The notes: generated by a model not told the origin, from the sequence alone. 64,000 bases of DNA from Leguminivora glycinivorella (GCF_023078275.1 NC_062996.1:9176001-9240000), one strand, 5' to 3'. Numbered from the stretch's first letter, positions 56,901 through 59,553 are shown. Numbers and translations are program-made.

Positions 56901-59553
56901 CCAAACTCTTTCTCCAGCTAGTCAGGGTCCTTTCCTAAGAACCAACTCCAACGAGCGGTCAGCGCGATCCTCGTCTCTTCAAGGGGAGGAGGAACCTCGG
57001 AAACCGCCGGACAGCTTCCTAGTGTGTGTCCATAACGTCTCTCATGAGATACCTTATGCTATCCTCAAGGTCAGTTCCTCACAGACAACAGTACCTAGTT
57101 CGTTCATCTACAAATTCTGAAAGAATAAAATATTAGAGACCACAGGGATATCGAATCAACAAGTGTCATGAGATACTCGTACCCTTGCTCGTACCTTGCG
57201 CTATCCGGCCGCTATAGGCCGTCCCTATCGCACTATTTGTAAGTGCGACAGGGATGGCCAGATGTTTTATTTTTTATCGCGCGACCATGCTTGCCTGCCT
57301 GAATGATTAGATTAAATTTAAGAAGATAATTATGTCTAGGAGAACCATGAAAGCCACTGGACTTCTTATTGTCAACAACGTTTAATTCTCAAAAGATATC
57401 TATAGACAGATACAGTCTTATTTCACCTTGTTTTGAGCTCTCGCATTCTTGATATTTTCATTTTATGTAGGTCCCCAGTCAGCTGATTGTGGTTGGTGCA
57501 ACTGGTCTTCAGTTGGTGTACATTATTTGTTGTTATCAGGTGCCTTTAAACGCGACTGCGTCCTACGTCGTGTACCAAGCATTGACGAAAGCGCGGTGTC
57601 AAGACGACCCAAAGAGGTAAAATTATTTTGCCCTTATAGGTATACAGGGCGTCCCACGGCCATGCCACATGGAGGGAAAGTACCCTAAATATCATAGATA
57701 GCATATTTTGCTGAAAGAAGACTTCATTTTATTTTTAAAACTTAGTAAAATTACATTCATATTTTTTTTTTTGAAGATTTGTATGGAAAAAAAATATCGC
57801 GTCGTCGGAGGAAGGTAAAAAGTAAAAAAAATATATAAGTCCTCAGTAAAAATTAAAAAAAAAATTATGCAATTTTAGTCATTTAGTCATTTATTTATTG
57901 CAACCATAGTGTAGTACAGTTCTTAACAACTAGGTACATTCAGAGTCATATGGGCCCTGGCAGGGCATTGCAATGTCATACATTATGTTATTGAATTTTA
58001 CTAATTATACATGCATAGGTATATTTATTAACAGTTCTAGTATTATACATTCAGTCACATTAGATATTTATAATTTAAGTTATACATCAATTTAATTATA
58101 GAAACATTGAATTCACGTTGTCACTTACATCTAACCTATATTTTATGTCAAATTATTATCATTTAAAAAGTCGTTTATTTTGTAATAGGCCTTTTCTGTA
58201 AGCAGGTTTTTAAATTTACGTTTGAATAGATGGACTTTTGTCTCAGCTTTTATTCTTTCAGGAATTTTATTATAAATTTTTATAAATCTAACATATGGAC
58301 TGTTACTGTGCATAGTTAAATTTGATTTTGGTAGGCCTAGTCTATTCTCATGTCGAGTTACCATTCTTCTATAGGGCGCATCTTTAATTTGGCGGAAAAA
58401 GTGCATGTTGTCCCTAACGAATATGCCAACCTCCAAAATATAAATGGATGGAAGAGTGAGTAATTTATGCTCTTTGAAATAGGGCTTGCATGTTTCTCCG
58501 TGCCACATATTCAAGAGAATGCGCAGGCATCTTTTCTGCAATATAAACAGGTCATCAGCATCTGTGCTTGCTCCCCACAAAATGACTCCGTAGCGGAGCC
58601 AGGCATAAGCGTGAGCGTAATATGCTGATAGGGCCGTTTCATAATTTGTATTACTCTTTAAAATTCCGAGCGCATAGGTAAATCTTGTTAATTTTGCCTT
58701 TGTGTTTATGATGTGCATTTTCCAATTCAGGTTCGTGTCTATTGTGATACCTAGTAGATTAAAGTGTTCTACTTCTTCTATTTGTCCGTTACTCGATGTT
58801 AGGTTAAGGTCTAAAGGATTTTTTTGGTGTGGTCGAAATTGAATAATTTTAGTTTTTTTGAAATTTATTTCTAAATTATGATGAATTTACTAAGTTTTAA
58901 AAATAAAATGAAGTCTTCTTTCAGCAAAGTATGCTATCTATGATATTTAAGGTACAGTCGACTACAAAGAGATGTATCCACTTTTTCACCTTATTACAAT
59001 TCAATAAGGTGAAAAAGTGGATACATTTCTTTGTAGTCGACTGTAGGTACTTTCCCTTCATGTGGCATGGCAGTGGGACGCTCTGTATACTGGCACTCAA
59101 ATTATTAATAGTTTCTATTACCGATAGGTCCACGATTACTCGCTTTTGAAAATGAAAATGAAAAAATGAAAATGAAATATTTATTTTTCAAGTAGGCATA
59201 TTACAATGCGCATATTCATGAACGTCGTCGTTTTGGCGGGAACAGGCCTAAAAGGCCTGATTTTGCGCGTGATTCGGGCGTGATTTTTCTCACTTAATGG
59301 TCTCACCGGAAGACCAGCGCTGGAAGTCGCCAGCAATATGCTGAGGTGAGGCCATTTCGTGGCATTTTATTACTATTTTATGTCAGTGTAAAATTGTTTG
59401 TGTGCTTTCGAATAAAAATATTCTATTCTAAAAGTAAATGTACAAATTCTATGCAGATTCGTGTTGGTAGAAGAATTGGAATGGGGTGGACGAGCCAGCG
59501 CGGGGCCGCAACAACGAGCATTGGCTGACGATGAAGTGGTCTACACTGCACAG
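20862..59553 (+). CDS. PLCE1: phospholipase C epsilon (PLCE1-like), 16 exons, 5' end outside window
   Basis: The enzyme cleaves PI(4,5)P2 to IP3 and diacylglycerol and is the Ras/Rap-regulated PLC. The sixteen exons sum to 2295 bases, exactly 765 codons, with every phase matching. Order: X box from VLLTGCRCVELDCWD, an acidic Ser-rich linker, Y box (RSNQIAKELSDMVTY; TYPAGLRIDSSN), C2, RA1 and RA2. Two RA domains after C2 occur only in the epsilon class. Visible catalytic residues include the E and D of VELD, the H of YHGH and the E of SIENHC; the first histidine (SSHN) lies in an absent upstream exon. Several exons have tandem copies (listed separately). The true 3' end is not identified. Identity is strong by motif; splice use of the copies is unknown. 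Confidence 0.9.
21165..21258 (+). CDS. PLCE1: PLCE1 exon b, X box
   Basis: The acceptor is TTTTCAG|GAGTGC and the donor TTTGAG|GTCAGT. It encodes SAFIASPYPLILSIENHCSL, with the conserved E of SIENHC, then PQQQVMASTFE. Confidence 0.95.
21352..21878 (-). repeat. Bel/Pao 3' LTR
   Basis: 527 bp, beginning TGTTTAATGATG and ending GTTGAACA on the plus strand. A weak purine-rich tract (AGGTGAGCGG on minus) lies just inside it. The 86-codon open frame it holds is identical in both LTRs and is not a gene. Confidence 0.93.
21988..25068 (-). CDS. Bel/Pao Pol: reverse transcriptase, RNase H, integrase
   Basis: This frame has 1026 codons and no internal stop. RT is visible from about residue 100 (FTGDIKAMYRQ) with the catalytic YVDD near 183. 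RNase H of the Pao type follows (HGFCDASERGYAAVVF). The integrase has a zinc-binding region (HPGAQTLQ...GGCVKCF) and a DDE core: D near 737 (AIDYGG), D near 805 (SDQGRNF), E near 843 (LAEAG). A DUF5641-like tail ends the protein. The first codon of the frame is TTG and not ATG. It overlaps the Gag-protease frame by about 180 bases, and the RT N-terminus starts in that other frame, so expression would need a frameshift. Confidence 0.93.
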   Translation of the reverse strand: MERKLTKHADFRKAYASFMEEYEVSGHMEQVAPPVSSVGNFNYIPHHGILRPESVSTPLRAVFDASCRDSNGISLNDTLLAGPKLQTNIFDVLTRFRWHKIVFTGDIKAMYRQILVPNEDAEYQRILWRPSTDGPVKDYRLRTVTYGVKSAPYQALRTIAQIAEETADSYPEGSQVLGRDIYVDDVVTGADSIEQALKIRSDLSEILSSGGFHLRKWTSNHKGFIVDLPSSELYSSDFKHFDELSDLSLKILGLLWRPQTDSFQFEVATPRDQKCTKRTILSNIARIYDPLGFLCPVTFHAKYLMQVLWSSGVQWDDDVPEAITSEWMKFTDQLPSLKSVVIPRRIIHSFVSLQLHGFCDASERGYAAVVFCRVDDTQGSTFVELCCAKSKVAPLRKLSIPRLELQAAVLLADLMQSTQEALKPLYVVQEIFAWSDSTVTLAWIKSCPSRWKTFVANRVSHIQDLVAPDRWRHVSTHHNPADAGSRGLLPEDLVECDIWWKGPSWLVKEEKDWPCSPLHDPSNDCIVEEQRICSLLVTADPNLIDEVLSRFSSLFTLKRVLAYCFRFLRSAKDGKVVGSLQSAETTAALMFLVKHVQLTSFSVEINQLREDRLNALPKGLRKLSLFIDSQGIVRVGGRLANSPIKFSVKHPILLPRSHRLTILIIDEYHKIFLHPGAQTLQNLLAQTFWILSPKRAIQAVIGGCVKCFRANPSAASPPLMGNLPTFRVSQIKPFSSVAIDYGGPFDIAFGRGRGAKTYKGYICVFVCTSTKAIHIELASELSTEAFLCVLKRFVARRGRCSNIVSDQGRNFVGASNYLGSLMKGAADAQEIKFSFNPPGTPHFNGLAEAGIRSVKTHLARVVGNQRLTFEEFYTILTQIESMLNSRPLTPLSSDPSDLSALTPGHFLTLEPLSIVPEENLVDKKVSVCNRWKMIQKMHQDFWRRWHAEYVHTLQQRTKWNKVNTNIVVGSLVLLINEQTRPLKWPLGRIVALHPGVDGVCRVVTIQTATGQYRRPVVKLCPLPLSN
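24891..27086 (-). CDS. Bel/Pao Gag and aspartic protease
   Basis: An ATG at 27086 opens 731 codons. The first ~300 residues are Gag of the DUF1759 type (IVVKPFDGSLHNWLSFKELF). Cys/His clusters (CVFCTELHNLENC, CVCCF, CRCSICGCSHNTLLH) from about residue 308 are nucleocapsid-like zinc fingers. The protease region near residue 433 reads ALLDGASGVNFIS where most Pao elements have LLDSGS-like sequence. The frame ends in the first part of RT at 24891 and is continued by the Pol frame after an A6 run at 25071-25076 (T6 on the coding strand). Confidence 0.9.
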   Translation of the reverse strand: MSDIDVSNRDVDMDRVERNYAVMRLELIFDCIDLEGYVAADLNPIVEDFHRAQKAIMKKTKDVNTEFSVTVDFEQKVKSILTRLRKAEPVITSKHETVDKHDSSDNNSAKLPKIVVKPFDGSLHNWLSFKELFDSLIHKRNISNIEKLHYLMTSCQGKALDLIKNYPISDNSYMDAYNALNKFYNRKRQIAFGYYEKILLCEQVKTKSSTELEKVHRVFRETLQVLERFDLPDKNFMLFHLLWGKLDKATREAFLLEFNSNEIPKFELLQEFVEKQVRALEVTEVKPVTSAIKGKGKVTLVATQQNICVFCTELHNLENCKKFKVLDTSERFKVVKNKGLCVCCFSKTHKVKQCRSDCRCSICGCSHNTLLHFGKREPASPEAEPAPQPTVSGLNSKVTLTSVQSNGLVLFATARVAVRDSSGNYQIARALLDGASGVNFISHDCARRLGLQVDDTSEPITGIGLSEVAPKGMLSCSVKPIGSEMVNFDFQASVLPVICPEQPYYRVNTSEWHHIQGLPLADPDFAKPGPIDLLLNAEIFASSILSGKKEGRKGQSKALETVFGWVLMGDCYASRTQSFTNCRKDCFFVSNASQSNLSLSLDDSLKRFWELENICGPSKPILSKEDQLCEDNFRANYCRTSEGRFEVPLPFVDPSNKPTFSHTREIAMRRFFRWNASLQSMRIFVKLMPPLWKSMRSVVIWSRLRRLSLVSGILITSHIMVFCAPNLSVHL
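27451..27977 (-). repeat. Bel/Pao 5' LTR
   Basis: 527 bp with the same ends as the partner at 21352; I saw no difference on reading the two. Transcription of the element would start here on the minus strand. Confidence 0.93.
28402..28977 (-). repeat. repeat E with long (GTCC)n tract
   Basis: Inverse copy of the repeat found at 43152 and 50206. Its GTCC microsatellite (about 28446-28520) is much longer here than in the other copies, where it is four to seven units of GGAC/AGAC. Confidence 0.7.
29180..29340. repeat. inverted-repeat element with ATCCGATCCGATATCGGA
   Basis: The ends read GTTTTTACATCATCCGATCC and, inverted, GTTTTCACATTATCCGATCC, about 130 bp apart. It is a probable MITE with no coding capacity. 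Confidence 0.5.
29413..29508 (+). CDS. PLCE1: PLCE1 exon c, end of X region
   Basis: The acceptor is TCATCCAG|GCAGTG and the donor TATAAG|GTAAGG. It encodes AVFGDKLVTSFLFEVDYTDE, then PRLPSPEQLKYK, the standard PLC segment that closes the X domain (VFGDKL...LPSPEQLK). Confidence 0.95.
29560..30185 (-). mobile_element. two LINE 3' fragments side by side
   Basis: On the minus strand, 29763-30150 encodes a reverse-transcriptase C-terminus (GRPRYRWIDEVQKDL, WHQIAQDTSEWRNIVSEA). Positions 29575-29760 encode the end of a different family (on minus: GRGRPKKRWLD-like, then DAEDRAKWRRL-like sequence). Both are 5'-truncated remains. Confidence 0.6.
30190..30275 (+). repeat. LINE fragment, inverse of 10580-10670
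   Basis: It shares GGGCTTACGCTTGGTCACAG-like sequence and CCTACGATGGAGTGAGCTCG with the CSTF1 intron copy. Confidence 0.45.
30340..30460. mobile_element. palindromic MITE, second copy
   Basis: Same 120-bp hairpin as 4585-4707 (GGGCCCGTTTCTCGAAAGGT ends). CCAGG occurs on both sides and may be a 5-bp target duplication. Confidence 0.75.
31073..31141. repeat. perfect hairpin, GGGACTTAATCGCG family
   Basis: The 69 bases are a palindrome (TATTTAAAATTGCAAACGGG arm). A related hairpin with the same GGGACTTAATCGCGTAT core lies at 59741-59838. Confidence 0.7.
31180..31860. other. interior of the 4.3-kb element, nothing coding
   Basis: A palindromic patch at 31324-31445 repeats CCCGGTTCTT and ATTTCCCGGG. 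The remainder, up to the 28-base T run at 31861, is unrecognised. Confidence 0.4.
31861..34690 (-). mobile_element. LINE (CR1/Jockey group), 5'-truncated, poly-A tail
   Basis: A run of about 28 T on the plus strand at 31861-31888 is the 3' poly-A tail. About 70 bases of 3' UTR precede it. The coding frame has no stop over 902 codons, but it starts inside the endonuclease domain, and an in-frame TAG lies just upstream, so the 5' end is lost. It sits inside the inverted-repeat element at 30798-35109. Confidence 0.9.
31960..34668 (-). CDS. LINE ORF2: AP endonuclease and reverse transcriptase
   Basis: The frame opens within an exonuclease/endonuclease/phosphatase domain (GVCIYARDDICCRRL, FLGDFNAHHQEWL near residue 90, TSDHCLV near 160). 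RT motifs follow: KKASGPDGIPAIVLK, PVPKKGSRADPSNYRPIAI, SLDISKAFDRVWHDSL, AGVPQGSVLSATLFLLHIND and the catalytic GYADDSTV near residue 621. The C-terminus has the usual LINE block (RTAKEWNMLPSSVFP). The first codon of the open frame is GTG, and the true N-terminus (about 60-70 residues) is missing. Few if any disabling changes are visible, so the insertion is young, but it cannot be autonomous. Confidence 0.93.
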   Translation of the reverse strand: METFIPRAGVCIYARDDICCRRLGYLEDPSLSILWWLVDLGVQKIVYALVYRSHSGDQETTRLFNHLSEAAGVAQQRYPSAQLVFLGDFNAHHQEWLCPYQTTDHAGREARKFALSLDLTQLVREPTRIPDVASHAPNCLDLLLTTDPDRYNVSVSSPLGTSDHCLVKSISTHSPPDHSPRGSRRVWRYRSADWDEMRHFFASYPWQQTCFTSDDPSSCAEAVTGVVRQGMEYFVPFSDVPTGAAARPWFNAECAQAEALKHSAYLSWADARSRKASKDVRDKKQCFNKAAKSCKKVIQKARFLHVSRIGTKLSSYPSGSKAFWSLAKSVESNFCRPSLPPMLKPDGSLAHTAIEKANLFVSLFAENSRLDAGTAIPPFLPYCGASMPEIKIHQKEVLKAMRCLDVKKASGPDGIPAIVLKTCAPELSPVLTRLFRLSLNTGFVPETWKLANVQPVPKKGSRADPSNYRPIAITSILCKIMERVLNTKLLAYLEGNDLLSDQQYGFRRNRSTGDLLIYATHLWGEAIERHGEALAVSLDISKAFDRVWHDSLIAKLSAYGLPPGLRAWITDFLRNRSIRVVVDGCSSDLMEITAGVPQGSVLSATLFLLHINDLLKPGILGYADDSTVTVRYLSDARASASVTQSLREGMLEETNSTLKAVSDWGQANLVEFNASKTQACLFSAKRSQFTLAPTFRNVSVAVTDRLELLGLTLNSNLNFGSAIESKAKTAAKKLGILFKVRRYFSSEQLLSLYKAQVRSCMEYCCHLWDGSAKYQLAALDSIERRARRLIGDVPAGKAGLQSLEHRRRVASLSFFYRIHSGECAQELHDLVPPSPFHHRTTRRGERFHPYVVDLPFIRTKRFASSFLMRTAKEWNMLPSSVFPGEYNLGEFKSRVNRLLLNQ
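35203..36579 (+). mobile_element. P-element-like DNA transposon relic, 30-bp TIRs, 8-bp target duplication
   Basis: The ends match perfectly over 30 bases in inverse orientation (CTCGGAGGAAATATAGACTG, then GAGTAGCCTT). The 8-bp repeat CTAAAATT flanks both sides (35195-35202, 36580-36587). TIRs of ~31 bp and 8-bp duplications, together with a THAP-like exon (35357-35436), fit the P superfamily; hAT is the alternative. The transposase core is not recognisable. CACTCCCCACGAGACTTC occurs twice inside. Confidence 0.75.
35357..35436 (+). pseudogene. THAP-type zinc-finger first exon
   Basis: ATG opens MPACAVITCNKRS, then LLKDGIIFH, and the frame reaches a consensus donor (CATTT|GTAAGT). The start Met, the C-x(4)-C spacing and the following F-H match the N-terminus of THAP domains, the DNA-binding fold of P-element transposases. 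I see no exon completing the C2CH finger downstream. Confidence 0.55.
36588..36808. other. PLCE1 intron 3' end
   Basis: AT-rich sequence up to the acceptor ATTCACAG at 36808; nothing else is seen. Confidence 0.4.
36809..36921 (+). CDS. PLCE1: PLCE1 exon d, X-Y linker
   Basis: The acceptor is ATTCACAG|GTACTA and the donor AGCAG|GTCAGT. It encodes VLIKNKKLLPMESSPTVGLT, then a Gly/Ala/Ser-rich stretch ending ATAFSR. The opening LIKNKKL is the usual PLC sequence just after the X domain. Confidence 0.92.
36940..37020 (-). repeat. SINE family C tail fragment
   Basis: CACGCCAGTATTCCCTAAAG followed by AGGTAGGCAGAG is the inverse of the shared LINE/SINE 3' end. Confidence 0.5.
37112..37535 (-). repeat. 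repeat F, inverse copy
   Basis: Same unit as 16655-17065, from CCCCTCACTAGCTCGGAAAC to GCGTTAAAATACAACTTTGC. It ends within 25 bases of the acceptor of PLCE1 exon e. Confidence 0.65.
37558..37694 (+). CDS. PLCE1: PLCE1 exon e, acidic X-Y linker
   Basis: The acceptor is TTTTCAG|GTCAAA and the donor GACG|GTAAGT. It encodes SNGIRHTSSSLPEQGVRNSS, a Ser/Gln stretch, and the acidic AEYFSDEDYDDDEELD. Acidic X-Y linkers auto-inhibit many PLC enzymes by covering the active site. Confidence 0.9.
38094..39763 (+). pseudogene. mariner transposase, broken
   Basis: The N-terminus is at 38094 (MDNLEQRDVIKYLHKKG). The frame is cut at 38206 by an insertion and resumes at 38888 (VKKWAAEFKRRRVSIADDPR). Catalytic motifs are VTMDETWVYHY, HQDNARVH and PYSPDLAPSDFNLFP, i.e. 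D,D34D. A local TACGTCGACTTT duplication near 39462 shifts the frame, so the protein cannot be made. Confidence 0.85.
38207..38885. mobile_element. 679-bp TA-flanked element inside the mariner
   Basis: The ends are CACCGTGTTTC and its inverse, with TA on both sides (38205-38206, 38886-38887). Taking the element and one TA out leaves the mariner reading frame uninterrupted at that point, which supports the borders. No transposase frame was seen. Confidence 0.75.
40262..40582 (+). repeat. two-copy tandem repeat, about 160-175 bp
   Basis: The pair shares GAAAAAGGTACGGTG and CTTTGGGGAACGCTCGGCTA, then GATGGCGCTAATATTAATAT. It is preceded at 40197-40262 by a SINE family A fragment. Confidence 0.65.
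40849..41012 (+). CDS. PLCE1: PLCE1 exon f, start of Y region
   Basis: The acceptor is TTTTCCAG|ATAAAG and the donor GTTCAG|GTAAGT. It encodes KELHKILNSMEEKCGRASLS, then KRSNQIAKELSDMVTYVQ, the conserved start of the PLC Y box. Confidence 0.95.
41013..41784. other. PLCE1 intron, ACAGACAC-rich repeat
   Basis: Positions 41490-41730 (AAAACCCCCGACCGCGACAT to CGGGGGTTAATTAA, with a CAGACAGACAG tract) look like an interspersed repeat. The remainder is unrecognised. Confidence 0.4.
41785..41865. repeat. perfect hairpin, about 35-bp arms
   Basis: AAATTGAAATAGATATCATA on one arm and its complement on the other, with an ACGAAAGAAAAAAA inner stem. Confidence 0.75.
41981..42100 (+). CDS. PLCE1: PLCE1 exon g, Y-region insert
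   Basis: The acceptor is CTTTGCAG|GCTATA and the donor GGAACG|GTAAGG. It encodes AIKFRGLNPLSPRSSVKQAS, then KDSAPCSSFESSESSDSTGT. The opening AIKFRGL continues the Y box; the Ser-rich remainder is an epsilon-type insert. Confidence 0.93.
42204..42350. mobile_element. palindromic MITE, GCCACGACATTGGTCTA arms
   Basis: The arms are inverse copies over about 50 bases (CCAGCCACGACATTGGTCTA, then GCGGTGAGCGGC). The same element lies at 56110-56265. Confidence 0.75.
42785..42897 (+). pseudogene. partial copy of PLCE1 exon g with donor
   Basis: From about 42813 it encodes SSVKQTGKDSAPCSSFESSE and SSDSTGT, ending at the same GGAACG|GTAAGG donor and similar intron sequence. The frame stays open but the 5' part of the exon and its acceptor are not there, so use as an exon is doubtful. 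Confidence 0.7.
43117..43765. mobile_element. palindromic MITE split by repeat E
   Basis: The left part (CTCTGTCAAACAAGTCTGTC to AAATAAGAACAAA) and right part (TCCTTTTCTTTAGGGCGCTA to GACAGACTTGTTTGACAG) match the intact palindrome at 1477-1622. Repeat E (43152-43675) separates them. Confidence 0.7.
43152..43675 (+). repeat. repeat E, about 525 bp
   Basis: It begins ACCGGCCAAGAGCGTGTCGG and ends in a GGAC/AGAC tract followed by CGGAACCCTAAAAA. CACTTTGTTGGCGTGATTG and TTAGGAGCGATTATTTCCG are shared with 28402 and 50206. Confidence 0.75.
43812..43981 (+). CDS. PLCE1: PLCE1 exon h, leading into Y-box core
   Basis: The acceptor is ATTTTCAG|CAACAG and the donor GCCGG|GTGAGT. It encodes QQLAVTRARCLNAPALHHPC, then YRCSSVNEAIGKKICRKHPL and AHTETQLVRTYPAG. 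Human PLCE1 has the same HCSSI...KLCRKHPL...HTETQLMRTYPA order. Its 3' half is the source of the tandem array that follows. Confidence 0.95.
44041..44938 (+). repeat. six further copies of the 3' half of PLCE1 exon h
   Basis: Copies end at splice donors 44126, 44364, 44509, 44654, 44797 and 44938. From 44278 on the spacing is a regular ~145 bp. Each carries GGCAAGAAGATCTGTCGGAA, the CGGAGAC-CAACT segment and a CCGG or CTGG followed by GTGAGT or GTAAGT. None has the exon's own acceptor or its first ~85 bases, and a weak AG (GCAAAG) lies before most. The last copy is visibly eroded. The array multiplies the 5' splice site. Confidence 0.9.
45170..45610 (+). repeat. interspersed repeat with internal duplication and (AAAT)n end
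   Basis: GACCGAGCTTCGCTCGGTTC opens it. CCTTGACCTGTGTCGCCATC and CACGAGATGGCGCGCG each occur twice about 150 bp apart. It ends TATATATAAATAAATAAATA. A fragment of the 3' part is at 48710-48830. Confidence 0.6.
46190..46640. repeat. repeat G, inverse partner of 63340-63920
   Basis: TTTCTACTCCCGAACTGTTA, ATGCAACGGTGTTTAACTGA and TCGGCTTCGCCTCAAATTGT are shared, in inverse orientation and different spacing, with the right end of the window. Confidence 0.5.
46698..46813. repeat. inverted-repeat element, CTTGCGTGGGCGAC arms
   Basis: The arms are TGTCTTGCGTGGGCGACAG and GCGTCGCCCACGCAAGCCAC, with a GTCGCGCGACCGTCGCCGTC patch inside. Confidence 0.55.
46960..47450 (+). mobile_element. RTE LINE 3' fragment with (TGTA)n tail
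   Basis: The translated pieces read VNAVEMRALRSMAGVKLSDR, KIEMGMLRWFGHVERMDERR and STRNRRACMRNVMKLCEAKV, ending SAYPSGKQA. This is the C-terminus of an RTE-type endonuclease-reverse transcriptase. It is 5'-truncated and frameshifted near 47110. The 3' end is shared with SINE family C. Confidence 0.8.
47657..47848 (+). CDS. PLCE1: PLCE1 exon i, Y-box core
   Basis: The acceptor is TCCACAG|CCTAAG and the donor AGGAG|GTAAGT. It encodes RIDSSNLDPVTFWCCGVQLV, then ALNYQTEDAAMAVNAAMFES and GCVGYVKKPAVMWDP. This is the Y-box signature, with substrate-contacting R in RIDSSN; ALNYQT and MFE.NG.GYV are characteristic. Confidence 0.97.
48050..48300 (+). mobile_element. SINE family C, best copy
   Basis: GTGGTGACGGGTTAAGAATT starts it, GGCGTAGGCGAGAGGCTGGC is in the body, and it ends CTGCCTACCCCTTTATGGGA, then ACAGGCGTGATTGTATGTAT. 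That tail is the one on the RTE fragments. Confidence 0.75.
48396..48705 (+). repeat. repeat D, uninterrupted copy
   Basis: It runs from TTTGGCACAAGCTTTTATCG to CTAGGCAAGTTGAATAAAAG, giving the whole unit of about 310 bp against which the three split copies can be compared. Confidence 0.7.
48936..49447 (-). mobile_element. SINE family B split by a LINE 3' piece
   Basis: The 3' body lies at 48936-49075 and the tRNA-like head at 49285-49447 (GGGTTCGAACCCGCGACCTC). In between is ~210 bp of AT-rich sequence (from TTTTTTATTTTATTTATTTT) that looks like a LINE tail. Confidence 0.65.
49499..49718 (+). CDS. PLCE1: PLCE1 exon j, C2 domain start
   Basis: The acceptor is GTTTCAG|ATTCAA and the donor TTTAAG|GTAAGT. 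It encodes FNPMEKEFDGIHAAHLTLSV, then ISGQYV and VEVEVLGVPADCRKLRTRAA, ending NPVWHDTFNFK. LTLSVISGQ and LNPVWHDTF are C2 landmarks in PLC. Confidence 0.96.
49955..50068 (+). pseudogene. partial copy of PLCE1 exon j with donor
   Basis: From the point matching DCRKLRTRAARRNALNPVWH the peptide is unchanged and the frame reaches NFK and a GTGAGC donor. No acceptor is evident and the 5' half of the exon is absent. Confidence 0.75.
50206..50766 (+). repeat. repeat E, third copy
   Basis: ACCGGCCAAGAGCGTGTCGG to CTACGGAACCCTAAAAAGC, with a GGAC/AGAC tract near 50670. Confidence 0.7.
51205..51329 (+). CDS. PLCE1: PLCE1 exon k, C2 domain
   Basis: The acceptor is CATTTCAG|ATCAAC and the donor TTACG|GTAAGT. 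It encodes INFPELAFIRFEVYDADTNY and QRVIPLTCLRPGYRHVRLR, matching the human [20 protein letters not shown] segment closely. Confidence 0.96.
51882..52092 (+). CDS. PLCE1: PLCE1 exon l, end of C2 and start of RA1
   Basis: The acceptor is ACAATCCAG|ATCACC and the donor AATGAG|GTTAGT. It encodes RSPTNQSLNMASLLIFSRCG, an acidic linker (LEEPRSPQ), then the RA1 beta hairpin RRKIHFLVVHAVRRREPYSI and LKVTQDTTTNE. The last 96 bases are the unit repeated downstream. Confidence 0.94.
52368..52470. repeat. perfect hairpin, about 46-bp arms
   Basis: ATCATCCAGTTTTTTCACAC on one side and its complement on the other; the stem continues through TTTTCCGCCATTTTTTCTTA. Confidence 0.8.
52642..52880 (-). mobile_element. 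tRNA-derived SINE, family A, full copy
   Basis: From TTATAGGACATTCTTACACA to CGACTGCGCCAGACCGGCCG on plus. The box B region is GGGATTCGAACCCGGGACCG. It lies between the first and second RA1 exon copies. Confidence 0.8.
53172..53267 (+). CDS. PLCE1: PLCE1 RA1 exon copy 2 (96 bases)
   Basis: Acceptor CTCCCCAG|CAGCGG, donor AATGAG|GTTAGT, 32 codons, phase 0 at both ends. The peptide (QRRKIHFLVVHAVRRREPYS, then ILKVTQDTTTNE) is the same as the end of exon l, although about seven third-position bases differ. A pyrimidine tract precedes the acceptor. It is a good candidate for a real alternative exon. Confidence 0.65.
53559..53654 (+). CDS. PLCE1: PLCE1 RA1 exon copy 3 (96 bases)
   Basis: Identical to copy 2 over the exon as far as I can read, with the same acceptor and donor and about 100-200 bases of duplicated intron on each side. 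The duplication between 2 and 3 is therefore the youngest. Confidence 0.65.
53958..54053 (+). CDS. PLCE1: PLCE1 RA1 exon copy 4 (96 bases)
   Basis: Acceptor CTCCTCAG|CAGCGG, donor AATGAG|GTTTGT. It differs from copy 3 at four bases (AGG/AGA, GAC/GAT, ACT/ACA, ACT/ACC), all synonymous, so the 32-residue peptide is unchanged. Of the four it is nearest to the next exon. Confidence 0.65.
54529..54743 (+). CDS. PLCE1: PLCE1 exon m, rest of RA1
   Basis: The acceptor is TTTCCAG|GCAATA and the donor ATCAG|GTAAGA. It encodes AIAQCLTKAGVCRTSRGNYV, LVEEVPSRTPTQRVLAPHER and ARLLLKKVGDDPSSRAWL. The helix after the hairpin (AIAQCL), YVLVEE and LLLKK are typical of RA domains. Confidence 0.94.
54760..55704 (+). 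repeat. four partial copies of PLCE1 exon m
   Basis: Copies end at donors 54930, 55121 and 55704, with a heavily eroded one at 55142-55225. The three clear copies keep an open frame through RVMRAAASRPGARLLLK and SSRAWLTSIR up to a GTAAGA or GTAAAA donor. TTTTCTAG|AAGTTCC (GTTCTAG in the last clear copy) could serve as acceptor; an exon from there would open with EVP and the same downstream peptide. The first ~80 bases of exon m (AIAQCLTKAG, YVLV) are absent from every copy. Confidence 0.85.
56110..56265. mobile_element. palindromic MITE, second copy of 42204 type
   Basis: Arms TTACGGCCCAGCCACAACAT and its near-inverse at 56245. AGGTC on both sides may be the target duplication. Confidence 0.7.
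56350..56482 (+). CDS. PLCE1: PLCE1 exon n, start of RA2
   Basis: The acceptor is TCTTCAG|ATCCAA and the donor CTCAAG|GTAAGT. It encodes SNSNERPAARTSSPPGEEEP and PDSFLVCVHNVSHEIPYAIL, the first RA2 strand pair after a linker. In mammals RA2 binds Ras-GTP. Confidence 0.92.
56940..57069 (+). CDS. PLCE1: PLCE1 exon n copy, candidate alternative RA2 exon
   Basis: It can start after TTTCCTAAG|A and ends CTCAAG|GTCAGT: 130 bases, one codon shorter than exon n and in the same phase (2 in, 0 out). The linker differs (NSNERSARSSSLQG) but EEEPRKPPDSFLVCVHNVSH and EIPYAILK are unchanged. The acceptor lacks CAG but follows a short pyrimidine run. Confidence 0.55.
57540..57616 (+). CDS. PLCE1: PLCE1 exon o, RA2
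   Basis: The acceptor is GTTATCAG|GTGCCT and the donor AAGAG|GTAAAA. It encodes VPLNATASYVVYQALTKARC, then QDDPKR, aligning with the human VPRTARAQDVIQQALCKAKY. Confidence 0.92.
57860..58880 (-). mobile_element. LINE ORF2 fragment and 3' UTR
   Basis: Minus-strand frame 58143 to about 58875: the upstream part reads FNLLGITIDTNLNWKMHI, then SAYYAHAYAWLRYGVILWGA and RCLRILLNMW. It ends at a stop at 58143, followed by ~280 bases of 3' UTR. This is the thumb/C-terminal part of a jockey-like reverse transcriptase, 5'-truncated but with a long open frame. Confidence 0.8.
58958..59045. mobile_element. 87-bp hairpin MITE in a TIR arm
   Basis: CAGTCGACTACAAAGAGATG and the inverse form an almost perfect stem, flanked by TA on both sides. 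It splits the right arm of the 57647-59095 element. Confidence 0.75.
59457..59553 (+). CDS. PLCE1: PLCE1 exon p, end of RA2
   Basis: The acceptor is TATGCAG|ATTCGT and the donor GCACAG|GTATTA. It encodes FVLVEELEWGGRASAGPQQR and ALADDEVVYTAQ, matching the human DYVLLEE...QRVLLDQECVFQAQ. About 20-50 further residues are expected in one or more exons that I could not place. Confidence 0.93.
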